Below are positions 15,981-25,720 of a stretch of DNA of 47,900 nucleotides, piece after piece. Each line of letters opens with the position of its first letter. Within the stretch, counting starts at the first letter, position 1. A program made the position numbers and the translations under genes. Origin of the DNA: Actinomycetales bacterium (GTDB taxonomy: Bacteria; Actinomycetota; Actinomycetes; Actinomycetales; Quadrisphaeraceae). The stretch covers positions 1-47,900 of the forward strand of contig JAKONK010000127.1 of assembly GCA_022701985.1 (NCBI GenBank), read 5' to 3'. The notes under the pieces were generated by a model. It was not told the origin of the DNA. It made no database searches and was given only the letters and a program-made list of their open reading frames with translations.

Positions 15981-18604
15981 TGCTGGGCTCCTGCCATCGC
16001 TCCGGACACGACGGCCTCCTCGTTCGGCATGACGATCTCGACGGGCAGCTGCTCGCGGGGGGTGCCTCCGGGGGCGCCCATCGGGCGCCGCGGGACCACC
16101 GGCAGCGGGAGCAGGGGCAGCGCCGGTGCGGAGAAGCGGCCCGGGGCGTCGGGGGCGTCGCGCTCCTTCCACGGGTCGCGGTAGGCGGCGCAGGCGGCCT
16201 CGATCTCCGCGTCGAGCTGCGCGCACATCCCGTCGGAGTCCTCGACCAGCACCAGCCGGACCCGCTCGATCGACAGGCGGGGCACGAAGTCGTAGGTGCG
16301 CTCCAGCCAGTTGCCCCAGGTCCGGTAGAACTGGATGAACCGTCCGGTGAGCTCGATGACGGCCTCGGGTGAGTCGACGGTGGCGAGCAGGTCGCCCTTG
16401 CGCACCGAGGCGCCGGCGGCGCCCCCGACGTAGACCTCCCACCTCCCGCCGCCGATGGCCACGACGCCGACGTCCTTGACGTACGCCTCGGCGCAATTGC
16501 GGGGGCAGCCGACCACGCCGAGCTTGAGCTTGGCGGGGGTCTCGATCCCCTGGAAGCGCTCCTCGATGGCGATGCCCAGGGCGGTGGAGTCGCCCAGGCC
16601 GAAGCGGCAGAAGTCGGTGCCGACGCAGGTCTTCACCGTGCGCATCGACTTGCCGTAGGCGTACCCGGAGGGCATGTCGAGGTCCTCCCACACCTTCGGG
16701 AGGTCCTCCTTCCTCACGCCGAGCATGTCGATGCGCTGGCCGCCGGTGACCTTGAGCATCCCGACGCCGTACTTCTCGGCGACGTCGGCGATCTTGCGCA
16801 GCTGCTCGGGGGTGGTGACGCCGCCCTTCATCTGCGGGACCACGCTGAAGGTGCCGTCGCGCTGGATGTTGGCGTGGACGCGGTCGTTGATGTACCTGGC
16901 GTCGCGCTCGTCGACGAACTCCTCGGGCCACAGGGTGCGCAGCAGGGAGGTCAGGCCCATCTTCGACTTCGCATCCTCGGCGCCGCCGGGGGCGAGCGCC
17001 GCGAAGACCTGCGACACCGACGTGAGGTGCTGGGCGCGGACGGCCGCGACCAGCTCGTCCTTGCGCAGCGGGACGCCGGGCACGTACCAGTGGACGGACG
17101 GGTCCTCGGTGAGCGCGCCACCGCCGGCGGCGACGGCGTGCTCGACGATCTTGCCGACGACGTCCTTGCAGGAGCCGCAGCCCTTGCCGGCGCGGGTGGC
17201 GTCCATGACGCCCTTGACGCTGGAGCAGCCCCCCGCCACGGCGCCGCAGATGTCTCCCTTGGTGACGCCGTTGCAGTTGCAGACCTGGGCGTCGTCCGCG
17301 AGGTCCTCCACGGACCCCTCGGTCGTGGCGCCGACGTCGAAGAGCAGCTCGACGCGCTGCTCGGGCAGCGGCAGCCCCCGGTCGAAGACCTGCTGCAGCG
17401 CGGCGGTCTTGCGGGTGTCGCCCAGGAGGGTCGCGCCGACCAGGCGGCCGTCGCGCACGACGACGGACTGGTAGAGCCCCCGGCGCACGTCGGAGAAGAC
17501 GACGTGCTCGTCGTCGGGGTGCTCCGGGCCCGACTGGCCGATGGCGGCGACGTCGACACCGGCCACCTTGAGCTTCGTCGAGGTCCGGCTGCCGTGGTAG
17601 GCGGCGTCCGGGTCGGCGCCCGTGAGCACGTCGGCCAGCACCGCGGCCTGCTCCCACAGGGGCGCGACCAGGCCGTAGGTCTCCCCGCGGTGCTGGGCGC
17701 ACTCCCCGAGCGCGTAGACGGCGGAGGGCCCCGCCGTCGTCCGGGCCTGGTCCACGCAGAGCATCTGGTCGTCGACCACGATCCCGCGCTCCACCACCAG
17801 GCCGGCGCGCAGGCCGACGTCGGTGTTCGGGCGGATGCCGGCGGTCACGACGACCATGTCGGCCTCGAAGACGCGCCCGTCCTTGAGGACCACGCCGGAG
17901 ACCCGGCCCTTCTCCGTGCACGCCGTCAGCCCCGTGGTGCGGGCCCCCGTCACCACGGTGATGCCCGCCTCCTCGATCGAGCGCCGCAGCACGGCGCCCG
18001 CGTCGGCGTCGAGCTGCTGGTTCATCAGGTGCGCCGGGGAGTGGACGACCGTGACGTCGAGGCCGTGGTTCTGCAGGCCCTTGGCCGCCTCCAGGCCCAG
18101 CAGGCCGCCGCCGATGACGACGGCGCGCTCGTGCGCCCCGGAGCGGGCCTCCTCCAACATGGCGCGCGTCTCGTCCAGGCTCCGGAAGCCCGAGACCCCC
18201 GGCAGCAGGGAGCCGTCCTCGCGGCGCAGCCCGTCCATCGGCGGGAAGTGCGGCGACGACCCGGTCGCGATCACGAGCACGTCGTACGGGGTGCGCCCGC
18301 CGTCGGCGTCGACGACCTCGCGGGCCGGCAGGTCGACGTCCTCGACGCGCACCCCCGAGCGCAGCTCGATGCCGTTGTCGGCGTACCAGCCCAGCTCGTT
18401 GAGGTAGATCGACTCCTCGCCGTCCTCCCCCGCGAGCACGTGCGAGAGCATGATCCGGTTGTAGTTGCCGTACGGCTCGTCACCGAAGACGGTGACCTGG
18501 AACTGCTCCGACGCGCCGCGCTCCAGCAGCTCCTCCAGCAGGCGGGCCCCGGCCATGCCGTTGCCCACCAGCACCAGGCGGCGCTTGCCGACGTCCTTCG
18601 TCAT
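15977..18604 (-). CDS. nirB: Assimilatory nitrite reductase [NAD(P)H] large subunit
   Basis: An 875-residue enzyme reducing nitrite to ammonium. Domains in order: FAD/NAD-binding oxidoreductase (LVLVGNGMAGARLLEEL, VIGGGLLGLEAAKGL, MVVVTAGIRPNTDVG), a BFD-like [2Fe-2S] domain (QVCNCNGVTKGDICGAV and GKGCGSCKDVVGKI), then ferredoxin-like and siroheme domains. The siroheme-[4Fe-4S] ligands are visible in VKTCVGTDFCRFGLGD and VVGCPRNCAEAY. A C-terminal tail of about 50 residues ends in a proline-rich stretch. I use the ATG at 18604 with GGAGGGG ten bases upstream; a GTG two codons earlier is equally possible. It follows the small unknown gene by about 17 bases in the narK operon. Confidence 0.96.
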   Translation of the reverse strand: MTKDVGKRRLVLVGNGMAGARLLEELLERGASEQFQVTVFGDEPYGNYNRIMLSHVLAGEDGEESIYLNELGWYADNGIELRSGVRVEDVDLPAREVVDADGGRTPYDVLVIATGSSPHFPPMDGLRREDGSLLPGVSGFRSLDETRAMLEEARSGAHERAVVIGGGLLGLEAAKGLQNHGLDVTVVHSPAHLMNQQLDADAGAVLRRSIEEAGITVVTGARTTGLTACTEKGRVSGVVLKDGRVFEADMVVVTAGIRPNTDVGLRAGLVVERGIVVDDQMLCVDQARTTAGPSAVYALGECAQHRGETYGLVAPLWEQAAVLADVLTGADPDAAYHGSRTSTKLKVAGVDVAAIGQSGPEHPDDEHVVFSDVRRGLYQSVVVRDGRLVGATLLGDTRKTAALQQVFDRGLPLPEQRVELLFDVGATTEGSVEDLADDAQVCNCNGVTKGDICGAVAGGCSSVKGVMDATRAGKGCGSCKDVVGKIVEHAVAAGGGALTEDPSVHWYVPGVPLRKDELVAAVRAQHLTSVSQVFAALAPGGAEDAKSKMGLTSLLRTLWPEEFVDERDARYINDRVHANIQRDGTFSVVPQMKGGVTTPEQLRKIADVAEKYGVGMLKVTGGQRIDMLGVRKEDLPKVWEDLDMPSGYAYGKSMRTVKTCVGTDFCRFGLGDSTALGIAIEERFQGIETPAKLKLGVVGCPRNCAEAYVKDVGVVAIGGGRWEVYVGGAAGASVRKGDLLATVDSPEAVIELTGRFIQFYRTWGNWLERTYDFVPRLSIERVRLVLVEDSDGMCAQLDAEIEAACAAYRDPWKERDAPDAPGRFSAPALPLLPLPVVPRRPMGAPGGTPREQLPVEIVMPNEEAVVSGAMAGAQQ

Positions 18605-18621
18605 GTGCACCGGTCCCCTCC

Positions 18622-18969
18622 TCAGATCTCGACGAGGCCGAGGTCGACGACGACGCTGCCCACCACGCCGGTGGGCGCCGCGACGTGCAGCTCGAGCACC
18701 TCACCGGCCTCGACGTCCTCCACCACCCGCAGCGGCACGTGCACGTCACCCTTGGCGCCGATCGGGAACCAGCGCATCGGGACCCCGTCGCGCACCAGCA
18801 CGAGGACCACCAGCTCGTCGCTGGAGTTGCCTCCACGCACGTACAGCACCTGGGCGCGGCGGCCCTCGGCCACCGTGTGGGTCAGGGACCCGTCGAGCAG
18901 CTCGTGCTTGTCCAGGCCCTGCCCGGTGACGGGGAAGACCCCCTGCAGGAAGCGGAAGGTCGAGCTCAT
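18622..18969 (-). CDS. Small unknown protein of the nitrate assimilation operon
   Basis: A 115-residue protein, with no signal peptide, no membrane helix and no cysteine. It is rich in predicted beta-strands: VLYVRGGNSSDELVVLVLV, MRWFPIGAKGDVHVPLRV, LELHVAAPTGVVGSVVVDL. This suggests a compact beta-sandwich. The ATG overlaps the nasA stop in ATGA and nirB follows after 17 bases, so it is made in step with the nitrate and nitrite reductases. It might be a chaperone, an assembly factor or an electron-transfer adaptor, but nothing in the sequence shows this. Similar small genes lie at this place in some other actinomycete nitrate operons as far as I recall; I cannot name a family. Confidence 0.8.
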   Translation of the reverse strand: MSSTFRFLQGVFPVTGQGLDKHELLDGSLTHTVAEGRRAQVLYVRGGNSSDELVVLVLVRDGVPMRWFPIGAKGDVHVPLRVVEDVEAGEVLELHVAAPTGVVGSVVVDLGLVEI

Positions 18970-21221
18970 CGGGCATCTCCTCGGGTCGGTTCACGGCGAA
19001 GGTCGACGGCGTCCGGGTCTGCGTCGTCGGGGTCGTGGCGCTCCAGGCGCACGGCGCACGCCTTGAACTCCGGCATGCGGCTCACGGGGTCCAGGCGGGT
19101 GTCGGTGAGGGCGTTGGCGACCGACATCCCGCCCCAGTGGAACGGCACGAAGACCGTCCCGGCGGTGATGTCGCGGGTGACGCGGGCGCGGAACAGCGCG
19201 GTGCCGCGGCGGGTGGTGAGCCGCACGAGGTCGCCGTCGGCCACGCCGTGGCGCCGGGCGAGGTCGGGGTGCACCTCGGCGCGGGCGTCGGGCTCGGCCA
19301 CGACCAGCTGCCGCACCCGCCGCGTCTGGGCGCCGGACTGGTACTGCGCCATCGTGCGGCCGGTGGTGAGCACGTACGGGAACTCCTGCCCGGGCCGCTC
19401 GGCGCGGGGGGTGTACCTGACGACGGCGCACTGGGCCCGCCCGTCGTGCGTGGGGAAGGTCTGGGCGAACAGCCGCGGGGTGCCCGGGTGCTCGCCGTCC
19501 TCCACCTCGGGGCAGGGCCAGAAGACGCCCTGCTCGGCGTCGAGGCGCTCGTAGCTGATCCCCGAGTAGTCGGCGCGCCCGCCCGCGCTGGCGCAGCGCA
19601 GCTCGGTGAACACGGCCTCGGGGTCGGTGGGGAACGCCGCGTCGGCGTCCAGCCCCGCGGGCAGGTCCAGGCGGCGGGCGAGGGCGTTGAGCAGCTCGAG
19701 GTCGTCGCGGACGCCGTCGGGGGGCGCCAGCGCGCGCCGCCGGAGGATGACCCGCCCCTCGACGTTCGTCATCGTGCCGGCCTCCTCGGCCCACTGGGCC
19801 GTGGGCAGCACGACGTCGGCCAGGGCCGCGGTCTCGGACAGGAAGAAGTCGACGACGACCAGGTGGTCGAGCGCCGCCAGCCGGCGGCGCACGCGCTCGG
19901 CGTCCGGGGCGGAGACCACGGGGTTGGAGGCGAGCAGCAGCAGGGTGCGCACCCCGCCGTCGGTCCCCAGCGCGTCGAGCATCTCGTAGGCGGAACGCCC
20001 CGGGCCGGGCAGCACCGACGGGTCGACGCCCCAGACGCCGGCGACGTGGGCGCGGGCGGCGGGGTCGGAGATGGACCGGTAGCCGGGCAGCTGGTCGGCC
20101 TTCAGGCCGTGCTCGCGGCCGCCCTGGCCGTTGCCCTGCCCGGTCATGGTGCCGAACCCGGAGCCCGGACGGCCCGGCAGCCCGAGGGCCAGGGCGAGGT
20201 TGGCCTGGGCGAGCACGGTGTCGGTCCCGTTGGCGTGCTGCTCGGCACCACGGCCCGACAGCACGACGGCACCGCCGCGGCGGGAGGCGTCGGCCAGCAG
20301 CCTCACGGCGCGGCGCAGGTCGCCCTCGGGGACGCCGGTGGTCCGCTCCACGCGCTCCGGCCACCACTGGGCGGCCGCCGCTGCGGCGGCGTCGAACCCG
20401 GTGGTGCGGGCCTCGACGTACTCGCGGTCGACGAACCCGTCGCGCACGGCCACGTGGAGCATGCCCAGCAGGAGGGGCAGGTCGGTGCCCGGGACGGGCG
20501 CCAGGTGCACGCCCTGCGCGGCGGCCGCCGCAGCCGTCGGGGTGCGGCGCGGGTCGACGACGACGAGCGAGGCGCCGCGGGCACGGGCGGCGTCGAAGTG
20601 CTGCATCGCGGGGGGCATCGTGGCGGCGGGGTTGCCACCGGTGATCATGATGGCGTCGGCCTCGGCGAGGTCGGCGAGCGGGAACGGCAGCCCCCTGTCG
20701 ACCCCGAACACCCGGTTCATCGCCGCGGCGGCGCTGCTCATGCAGAACCGGCCGTTGTAGTCGATGGCGCTGGTGCGCAGCGCCACCCGGGCGAGCTTGC
20801 CCAGGGCGTACGCCTTCTCGTTGGTGAGGCCGCCGCCGCCGAAGACGCCCACGGCGTCGCGGCCGTGGCGGGTCTGCGTGCCGGTGACCGCGGCGACGAC
20901 GCGGTCGAGGGCCTCCTCCCAGGTGGCCTCGACGAGCGGAGAGGTGCGGTCGCCGGGGACGGCGCGGACCAGCGGGGTGAGCAGCCGGTCGGGGTGGTCG
21001 AGCAGCTCGTGCGCCGTCCACCCCTTGGAGCAGAGGCCGCCCCGGTTCGTCGGGAAGTCGGGGTCGGGCTCGAGGGTGGCGGGCCGCCCGCCGGCGGTGA
21101 GGAGGATGCCGCACTGCAGCGAGCAGTAGGGGCAGTGGGTGCGCGTCGTCGTCCGGGCCGGACGCCGGCTGCTGCCAGCGCCGGACCGGACGACGGGCGT
21201 GGAGAGGAGCACGGTGTTCAC
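18966..21221 (-). CDS. nasA: Assimilatory nitrate reductase catalytic subunit, molybdopterin type
   Basis: A 751-residue cytoplasmic Mo-bisMGD enzyme reducing nitrate to nitrite. The N-terminal [4Fe-4S] site has Cys30, Cys33, Cys37 and Cys64 ([19 protein letters not shown]). Molybdopterin-binding parts follow: [20 protein letters not shown] with the expected Mo-ligand cysteine, [38 protein letters not shown], and the C-terminal dinucleotide domain ([34 protein letters not shown]). No C-terminal [2Fe-2S] domain is fused and no separate diaphorase gene is present, so the electron donor is not encoded here. The GTG at 21221 lies eight bases after the narK stop. narB or nasC are alternative names used in other genomes. 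Confidence 0.94.
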   Translation of the reverse strand: MNTVLLSTPVVRSGAGSSRRPARTTTRTHCPYCSLQCGILLTAGGRPATLEPDPDFPTNRGGLCSKGWTAHELLDHPDRLLTPLVRAVPGDRTSPLVEATWEEALDRVVAAVTGTQTRHGRDAVGVFGGGGLTNEKAYALGKLARVALRTSAIDYNGRFCMSSAAAAMNRVFGVDRGLPFPLADLAEADAIMITGGNPAATMPPAMQHFDAARARGASLVVVDPRRTPTAAAAAAQGVHLAPVPGTDLPLLLGMLHVAVRDGFVDREYVEARTTGFDAAAAAAAQWWPERVERTTGVPEGDLRRAVRLLADASRRGGAVVLSGRGAEQHANGTDTVLAQANLALALGLPGRPGSGFGTMTGQGNGQGGREHGLKADQLPGYRSISDPAARAHVAGVWGVDPSVLPGPGRSAYEMLDALGTDGGVRTLLLLASNPVVSAPDAERVRRRLAALDHLVVVDFFLSETAALADVVLPTAQWAEEAGTMTNVEGRVILRRRALAPPDGVRDDLELLNALARRLDLPAGLDADAAFPTDPEAVFTELRCASAGGRADYSGISYERLDAEQGVFWPCPEVEDGEHPGTPRLFAQTFPTHDGRAQCAVVRYTPRAERPGQEFPYVLTTGRTMAQYQSGAQTRRVRQLVVAEPDARAEVHPDLARRHGVADGDLVRLTTRRGTALFRARVTRDITAGTVFVPFHWGGMSVANALTDTRLDPVSRMPEFKACAVRLERHDPDDADPDAVDLRREPTRGDAR

Positions 21222-21229
21222 GGACGAGC

Positions 21230-22639
21230 TCAGATCCGCTCGCTCAGGCCCAGGGCGCCCTTGCGGGCGTAGACCGCCCAGGTCACCGCGATGCACAGCA
21301 CGTAGAAGCCCACGAAGGTCCACAGCGCCGGCTGGAGCGAGCCGAACTCGGCGGTGGAGGTGGCGAAGCCGCGGTTCACGAGGAAGCCGCCGTAGGCGCC
21401 GATGCCGGCCGAGATGCCGATGCAGGCGGAGGCGATGCGCTTGGCGCGGACCATGCCCTCGACGTCGTCCGTGGAGGTCCGGCCGCGGAAGATCGCCGGG
21501 ATCATGCGGTACGTGGAGCCGTTGCCGATGCCGCTGGCCACGAAGAGCACCATGAACGCCCCGAAGAAGAGCGGGAGGCTCGCCAGCTGCAGCGCCAGCA
21601 CGGCCCCGGCCGCGCCGAGGGCGAGGACGGCGTAGGCGGCGATGCTGACGCGAGCGCCGCCCACGCGGTCGGCGAGCTTGCCGCCCCAGGGGCGGGCCAG
21701 GGACCCGACGAGCGCGCCGAGGAAGGCGATGCCGAGGTTCACCTCGGGGAACTGGGTTTTGAGCAGGAGCGGGAACGCCGCGGCGTAGCCGATGAACGAG
21801 CCGAAGGTGCCGATGTAGAGCAGCGACACGATCCAGGTGTGGCGGGTGCGCGCCGCCAGCTTCCACGCCTCGCCGTCGGCCTTGGCCTGGGACAGGTTGT
21901 CCATGAACCGCCAGGCGCCGAAGGCGGCCAGCAGCACCAGCGGGATGAGGATGTACGCGGGCCGGGCGGTGCTCGCGGCGACGCCGGCCACCACGAGGAA
22001 CGGCGTGACGAACTGGATGACGGCCACGCCGATGTTGCCGCCGGCGGCGTTCAGCCCGAGCGCGGCGCCCTTCTCCTTCTCGGGGAAGAAGAAGGAGATG
22101 TTGCTCATCGAGGAGGCGAAGTTGCCGCCGCCCAGGCCCGCGGTCGCGGCGATGGTCAGCATCAGCCAGAACGGGGTGCCGGGGTTGTTCGCCACGTAGA
22201 CGAGCCCGAGGCACGGGATGACGAGCAGCAGTGCGGAGACGATCGTCCAGTTGCGCCCGCCGAACCTGGCGACGGCGAAGGAGTACGGGAAGCGCATCGT
22301 GGCGCCCACCAGGACGGGCACCGCGGTGAGCCACAGCGCCTGGTTCACGGTGATCGGGTAGCCGGCGGCGATGAGCACCGGCGTGGCGATCGACCACAGC
22401 TGCCAGACGGTGAAGCCGAGGAACTCGGCCGCGATGGACCACCACAGGTTCCGGCGGGCGACGGCGCGGCCGCCGCCCTCCCACTGGGCGTGGTCCTCCG
22501 GGTTCCAGACGTCGACCCAGCGGCCGGGCCGCGGGGCGTCGATGGTGCCGACGGCGCTGGTCGGCGCAGCGTCGGGCGTGGTGACCACCTCGAGGCGGTC
22601 GGGCGCTGCGGCGCGGGTGGCGCGGGTGTCGTGCGACAT
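21230..22639 (-). CDS. narK: MFS nitrate/nitrite transporter NarK
   Basis: A 469-residue major facilitator with about twelve membrane helices and a 60-residue hydrophilic N-terminus. Both glycine-rich nitrate signature motifs are present: [19 protein letters not shown] followed by [13 protein letters not shown] in the first half and [19 protein letters not shown] in the second. The substrate arginine of helix 2 is likely the Arg in [11 protein letters not shown]. It is the first gene of the narK-nasA-orf-nirB-nirD operon, all on the minus strand with gaps under 20 bases. The ATG lies seven bases after a TAGCGT -10, and an upstream box is shared with the siroheme operon. Uptake of nitrate is more likely than nitrite export, given the assimilatory context. 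Confidence 0.95.
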   Translation of the reverse strand: MSHDTRATRAAAPDRLEVVTTPDAAPTSAVGTIDAPRPGRWVDVWNPEDHAQWEGGGRAVARRNLWWSIAAEFLGFTVWQLWSIATPVLIAAGYPITVNQALWLTAVPVLVGATMRFPYSFAVARFGGRNWTIVSALLLVIPCLGLVYVANNPGTPFWLMLTIAATAGLGGGNFASSMSNISFFFPEKEKGAALGLNAAGGNIGVAVIQFVTPFLVVAGVAASTARPAYILIPLVLLAAFGAWRFMDNLSQAKADGEAWKLAARTRHTWIVSLLYIGTFGSFIGYAAAFPLLLKTQFPEVNLGIAFLGALVGSLARPWGGKLADRVGGARVSIAAYAVLALGAAGAVLALQLASLPLFFGAFMVLFVASGIGNGSTYRMIPAIFRGRTSTDDVEGMVRAKRIASACIGISAGIGAYGGFLVNRGFATSTAEFGSLQPALWTFVGFYVLCIAVTWAVYARKGALGLSERI

Positions 22640-22699
22640 GACGGCGACGCTAGGGACGCCGTGTTGCGTTCCGGTGCTGCTGTGTGACGCCGTGTGAAC
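22640..22699 (-). promoter_or_regulatory. narK operon promoter with GCAACAC box
   Basis: On the minus strand: GTTCACAC and GTCACAC (22682-22699), GCAGCAC (22674-22680), GCAACAC (22661-22667), eight bases, TAGCGT -10 (22647-22652), seven bases, ATG. The GCAACAC box with eight-base spacing repeats the siroheme operon promoter. A GlnR-type site might hide in the GTCAC/GTTCAC part, but it does not match the usual GTnAC-n6-GAAAC pattern well. Confidence 0.6.
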
Positions 22700-22700
22700 A

Positions 22701-22737
22701 CTCCCCTCACACCCGGGGAGCCCGGGCGTGAGGGGAG
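22701..22737 (-). terminator. Strong hairpin terminator after the FKBP genes
   Basis: Two 17-base arms (22701-22717 and 22721-22737) pair with a single mismatch around a three-base loop. It lies about 50 bases past the small FKBP stop and just upstream of the narK regulatory region, so it should separate the pafA/FKBP unit from the nitrate operon. On the minus strand the tail is TGTTC, not a true T-run. Confidence 0.72.
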
Positions 22738-22784
22738 CGGTCGGTCAGGTGGAGCTGCTGCTCAGGTGCAGCTGGCGGGACGGG

Positions 22785-23174
22785 TCAGCGGACGCCGACG
22801 AGGTCGACCACGAAGACGAGGGCCTCGTCCGGGCCGATGACGCCGCCGGCGCCGCGCTTGCCGTAGGCCAGGTGCGAGGGGATCTCGAGGCGTCGGCGGC
22901 CGCCGACGCGCATGCCGAGCAGGCCGTCGTCCCAGCCCTTGATGACCTGGCCGACGCCGACGCGGAAGCTCAGCGGCTCGCCGCGGTCCCAGGAGGCGTC
23001 GAACTGCTCGCCGGTGGAGTGGGTGACGCCCACGTAGTGGGTGGTGACGGTGGCGCCGGGGGTGGCCTCGTCGCCGTCACCGACGGTGATGTCGGTGATG
23101 ACGAGCTCGGTGGGGGCCGGGCCCTCGGGCGGGTCGACCTCGGGGCGCTGGGTGCTGTCGCTGGGGTTGCTCAT
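22785..23174 (-). CDS. FKBP-type peptidyl-prolyl isomerase, cytosolic
   Basis: A 129-residue single-domain FKBP. Active-site and binding-pocket residues are in VTTHYVGVTHSTGEQFDASWD, FRVGVGQVIKGWDDGLLGM, RRLEIPSHLAYGKRGAGG and EALVFVVDLVGV. The first 25 residues are acidic and proline-rich, without a signal peptide. It follows the lipoprotein FKBP by 14 bases and ends about 50 bases before a hairpin terminator. FKBP genes next to pafA are also usual in Streptomyces. Confidence 0.94.
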   Translation of the reverse strand: MSNPSDSTQRPEVDPPEGPAPTELVITDITVGDGDEATPGATVTTHYVGVTHSTGEQFDASWDRGEPLSFRVGVGQVIKGWDDGLLGMRVGGRRRLEIPSHLAYGKRGAGGVIGPDEALVFVVDLVGVR

Positions 23175-23188
23175 GGGATCACTCTGCC

Positions 23189-24211
23189 CTAGCCGGCGCT
23201 GAGCACGTCGACGACGAACACGAGGGTCGACCCCGCGGGGATGGAGCCCTGCTCGGCGTCGCCGTAGCCCTTGTCCGGCGGCACCACCAGCAGCACCTGG
23301 CTGCCCACCGGGACGCCCAGCAGGCCCTCGTTCCAGCCGTCGATGACCTGGCCGCCCTGCTGGAAGGTGAAGGGGGTGCCCTTGGTCCAGGAGGAGTCGA
23401 AGACCTCCCCGGTGCTCCAGGTCACACCGGTGTACTGGACGGTGAGCGTCTGGCCCGCGGCGACGGGGGCGCCGGCGCCCTTGACGAGCACCTGGGAGAC
23501 CAGCTGCGACGGTGGGGTCGCCGCCGGGTCGACCCTGATGGTCGGCACGTGCGTGGAGGGGTCGACCTCGACCGTCGGCAGACCCGCGGGGAACGTGGAC
23601 GGGTCGACCGCCTCGCCCGAGGCGTAACCGGGCGCCACCGACTTCACGTCGATGAGGTAGACGAGCGTGTCCTCGGCGCCGATGTTCGCCTGCGCCAGGC
23701 CGCCCTGCGGGCCGTAGCCGTCAGCCGGGGTCACCGCCGCGAGGACGCGGCTGCCGGGCTGCGCTCCGGTGAGGGCCTTGACGAAACCGGGGATGACGCC
23801 GCCGCCGAGCACGAACGACACCGGCGGCTGGGAGTCGCTGAAGGCGCTGCTGCCGAAGACCTCGCCGGTGGTGCCGTTGACCCCGACGAAGTCGACGGTC
23901 ACGACATCGCCCTCCGCCGCGCCCTGGCCCGTGCCCGGCGTGAGCACGCGGGTCGTGGTCTCGGCCACCGACAGGGGCGGCGGCACCGAGACGGTCGGGA
24001 CCGTGGAGCCCGCCGCCGGGTCCGTGACGGTCACGGCGCCGAAGTCCCCGCTGGGCGTCACGGCGCCGCTGGGGGTGTCCGTGCTGGTGGCGGCCGAGCT
24101 CGCCGCGTCCTGGGCGTCACCGCTGCCGCTGGAGCATCCGGTCAGGGCGAGGGCCGCGGCGAGCAGCAGGGCGGGCAGCGCAGCGGGGGCGGCGTGACGG
24201 CGGGAGAGCAC
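23189..24211 (-). CDS. Lipoprotein with two FKBP-type isomerase domains
   Basis: A 340-residue exported protein. A signal peptide with lipobox LTGC at residues 23-26 (ALALTGCSSGSG) is followed by a Ser/Thr/Ala-rich linker. The first FKBP-like domain (about 85-200: VVTVDFVGVNGTTGEVFGSS, VSFVLGGGVIPGFVKALTG) lacks the typical WD pair; the second (about 225-340: VQYTGVTWSTGEVFDSSW, FQQGGQVIDGWNEGLLGVP) is canonical. So one domain may be inactive or a chaperone. It probably folds proteins outside the membrane. The GTG lies six bases after a TAACGT -10, giving a leaderless start 32 bases behind pafA. Confidence 0.93.
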   Translation of the reverse strand: MLSRRHAAPAALPALLLAAALALTGCSSGSGDAQDAASSAATSTDTPSGAVTPSGDFGAVTVTDPAAGSTVPTVSVPPPLSVAETTTRVLTPGTGQGAAEGDVVTVDFVGVNGTTGEVFGSSAFSDSQPPVSFVLGGGVIPGFVKALTGAQPGSRVLAAVTPADGYGPQGGLAQANIGAEDTLVYLIDVKSVAPGYASGEAVDPSTFPAGLPTVEVDPSTHVPTIRVDPAATPPSQLVSQVLVKGAGAPVAAGQTLTVQYTGVTWSTGEVFDSSWTKGTPFTFQQGGQVIDGWNEGLLGVPVGSQVLLVVPPDKGYGDAEQGSIPAGSTLVFVVDVLSAG

Positions 24212-24223
24212 CCGAGCACGTTA
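24212..24223 (-). promoter_or_regulatory. Leaderless promoter of the FKBP pair
   Basis: TAACGT (24218-24223) on the minus strand, six bases, then the GTG at 24211. It lies in the 32-base gap after pafA, so the FKBP genes can be expressed apart from pafA. Confidence 0.55.
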
Positions 24224-24243
24224 CGCGAGCGACCTGGGTGCCC

Positions 24244-25605
24244 TCACATGCTCGCGATCAGGCGCTCCACGCGCTCGTCGACGGAGCGGAACGGGTCCTT
24301 GCACAGCACGGTGCGCTGCGACTGGTCGTTCAGCTTCAGGTGCACCCAGTCGACGGTGAAGTCGCGGCGCTTCTCCTGGGCCGCACGCACGAAGTCGCCG
24401 CGCAGCCTCGCCCGGGTGGTCTGCGGCGGGACGCTGGTGGCCTCGAACACCTCGATGTCGCTGCTCACGCGCTCGACCATGCCGCGCGCCGCGAGCAGGT
24501 TGTACAGGCCGCGGCGGCGGGAGACGTCGTGGTAGGCGAGGTCGAGGCGGGCCACGCGCGCGTCGGACAGCGGCAGCGAGTGCCGCGCCTGGTACCGCTC
24601 CACCAGCTTGAGCTTGATGACCCAGTCGAGCTCGCGGTCGACGAGCGACAGGTCGCCGTCGCGGACGGCCCGCAGGCCCCGCTCCCACAGGTCGAGCACG
24701 CGCTTGTCGGTGGGCTGGCGCACGCCGTCCTCCTCGACGAAGGCCTTCGCGCGCTCCAGGTACTCCTCCTGGACGTCGAGGGCGGACGCCTCGCCACCAC
24801 CGGCGAGCTTCAGCATCCGCCGCCCGGTGGTGTCGTGGCTGACCTCGCGGATGGCGCGGATCGGGTTCTCGAGGGTGAGGTCGCGCAGGGTGGTGCCGCT
24901 CTCGAGCATCCGCAGGACGATGTCGACGGCGCCGACCTTGAGCATCGTCGTCGTCTCGGACATGTTCGAGTCGCCGACGATGACGTGCAGCCGGCGGAAC
25001 CTGTCGGCGTCGGCGTGCGGCTCGTCGCGGGTGTTGATGATGGGCCGCGAGCGCGTGGTGGCGCTGGAGACGCCCTCCCAGATGTGGTCGGCCCGCTGCG
25101 AGAGGCAGTACACGGCGCCGCGGGGGGTCTGGAGCACCTTGCCGGCGCCGACCAGCACCTGGCGCGTGACCAGGAACGGGATGAGGACGTCGGCCAGGCG
25201 CGAGAACTCCCCCTGGCGCGGCACGAGGTAGTTCTCGTGGCAGCCGTAGGAGTTGCCCGCGGAGTCGGTGTTGTTCTTGAACAGGAACACCTCGCCGCCG
25301 ATGCCCTCCTCGGCGAGGCGGCGCTCGGCGTCGACGGTGAGGCCCTCGAGGATGCGCTCGCCCGCCCGGTCGTGGACGACGAGCTGGCGCACGTCGTCGC
25401 ACTCGGGGGTGGCGTACTCGGGGTGGGAGCCGACGTCGAGGTAGAGCCGCGCGCCGTTGCGCAGGAAGACGTTGGAGGACCGTCCCCACGAGACGACCTT
25501 GCGGAACAGGTAGCGCGCCACCTCGTCGGCCGACAGCCGTCGCTGGCCGTCGGCGGCGCACGTGACTCCGTACTCGGTCTCCAGGCCCAGGATCCGGCGG
25601 TCCAC
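24244..25605 (-). CDS. pafA: Pup-protein ligase PafA
   Basis: A 453-residue glutamine-synthetase-like ligase that joins the C-terminal glutamate of Pup to substrate lysines using ATP. The nucleotide/metal site starts with Glu9 in [10 protein letters not shown]. The catalytic aspartate is probably Asp57 in [20 protein letters not shown]. Other conserved parts are [39 protein letters not shown] and the C-terminal [20 protein letters not shown]. Length equals mycobacterial PafA (about 452). The GTG at 25605 gives the usual N-terminus (MDRRILG) and stands seven bases after a TACTGT -10; a GTG at 25614 is less likely. Here pafA is separated from prcA by two foreign genes, unlike the tight order in Streptomyces. 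Confidence 0.97.
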   Translation of the reverse strand: MDRRILGLETEYGVTCAADGQRRLSADEVARYLFRKVVSWGRSSNVFLRNGARLYLDVGSHPEYATPECDDVRQLVVHDRAGERILEGLTVDAERRLAEEGIGGEVFLFKNNTDSAGNSYGCHENYLVPRQGEFSRLADVLIPFLVTRQVLVGAGKVLQTPRGAVYCLSQRADHIWEGVSSATTRSRPIINTRDEPHADADRFRRLHVIVGDSNMSETTTMLKVGAVDIVLRMLESGTTLRDLTLENPIRAIREVSHDTTGRRMLKLAGGGEASALDVQEEYLERAKAFVEEDGVRQPTDKRVLDLWERGLRAVRDGDLSLVDRELDWVIKLKLVERYQARHSLPLSDARVARLDLAYHDVSRRRGLYNLLAARGMVERVSSDIEVFEATSVPPQTTRARLRGDFVRAAQEKRRDFTVDWVHLKLNDQSQRTVLCKDPFRSVDERVERLIASM

Positions 25606-25618
25606 GCCGTTCACAGTA
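25606..25618 (-). promoter_or_regulatory. Leaderless promoter of pafA
   Basis: TACTGT (25613-25618) on the minus strand, seven bases, then GTG at 25605. This supports the pafA start used here. Confidence 0.55.
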
Positions 25619-25720
25619 CGTCGGGGTGCCGGGAGCGGCCGGTCCGGGGAGCGGTCAGGGGCCTCCGTCGGGGTGAGCGGTACGGTCGCGCTCGGGGCCC
25701 AGGTGCGCGCTCTGGCGGCC

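Noticed and set aside
22673-22699. GlnR box in the narK promoter
   Set aside because: GTCAC and GTTCAC are present but no GTnAC-n6-GAAAC pair with correct spacing can be aligned convincingly.
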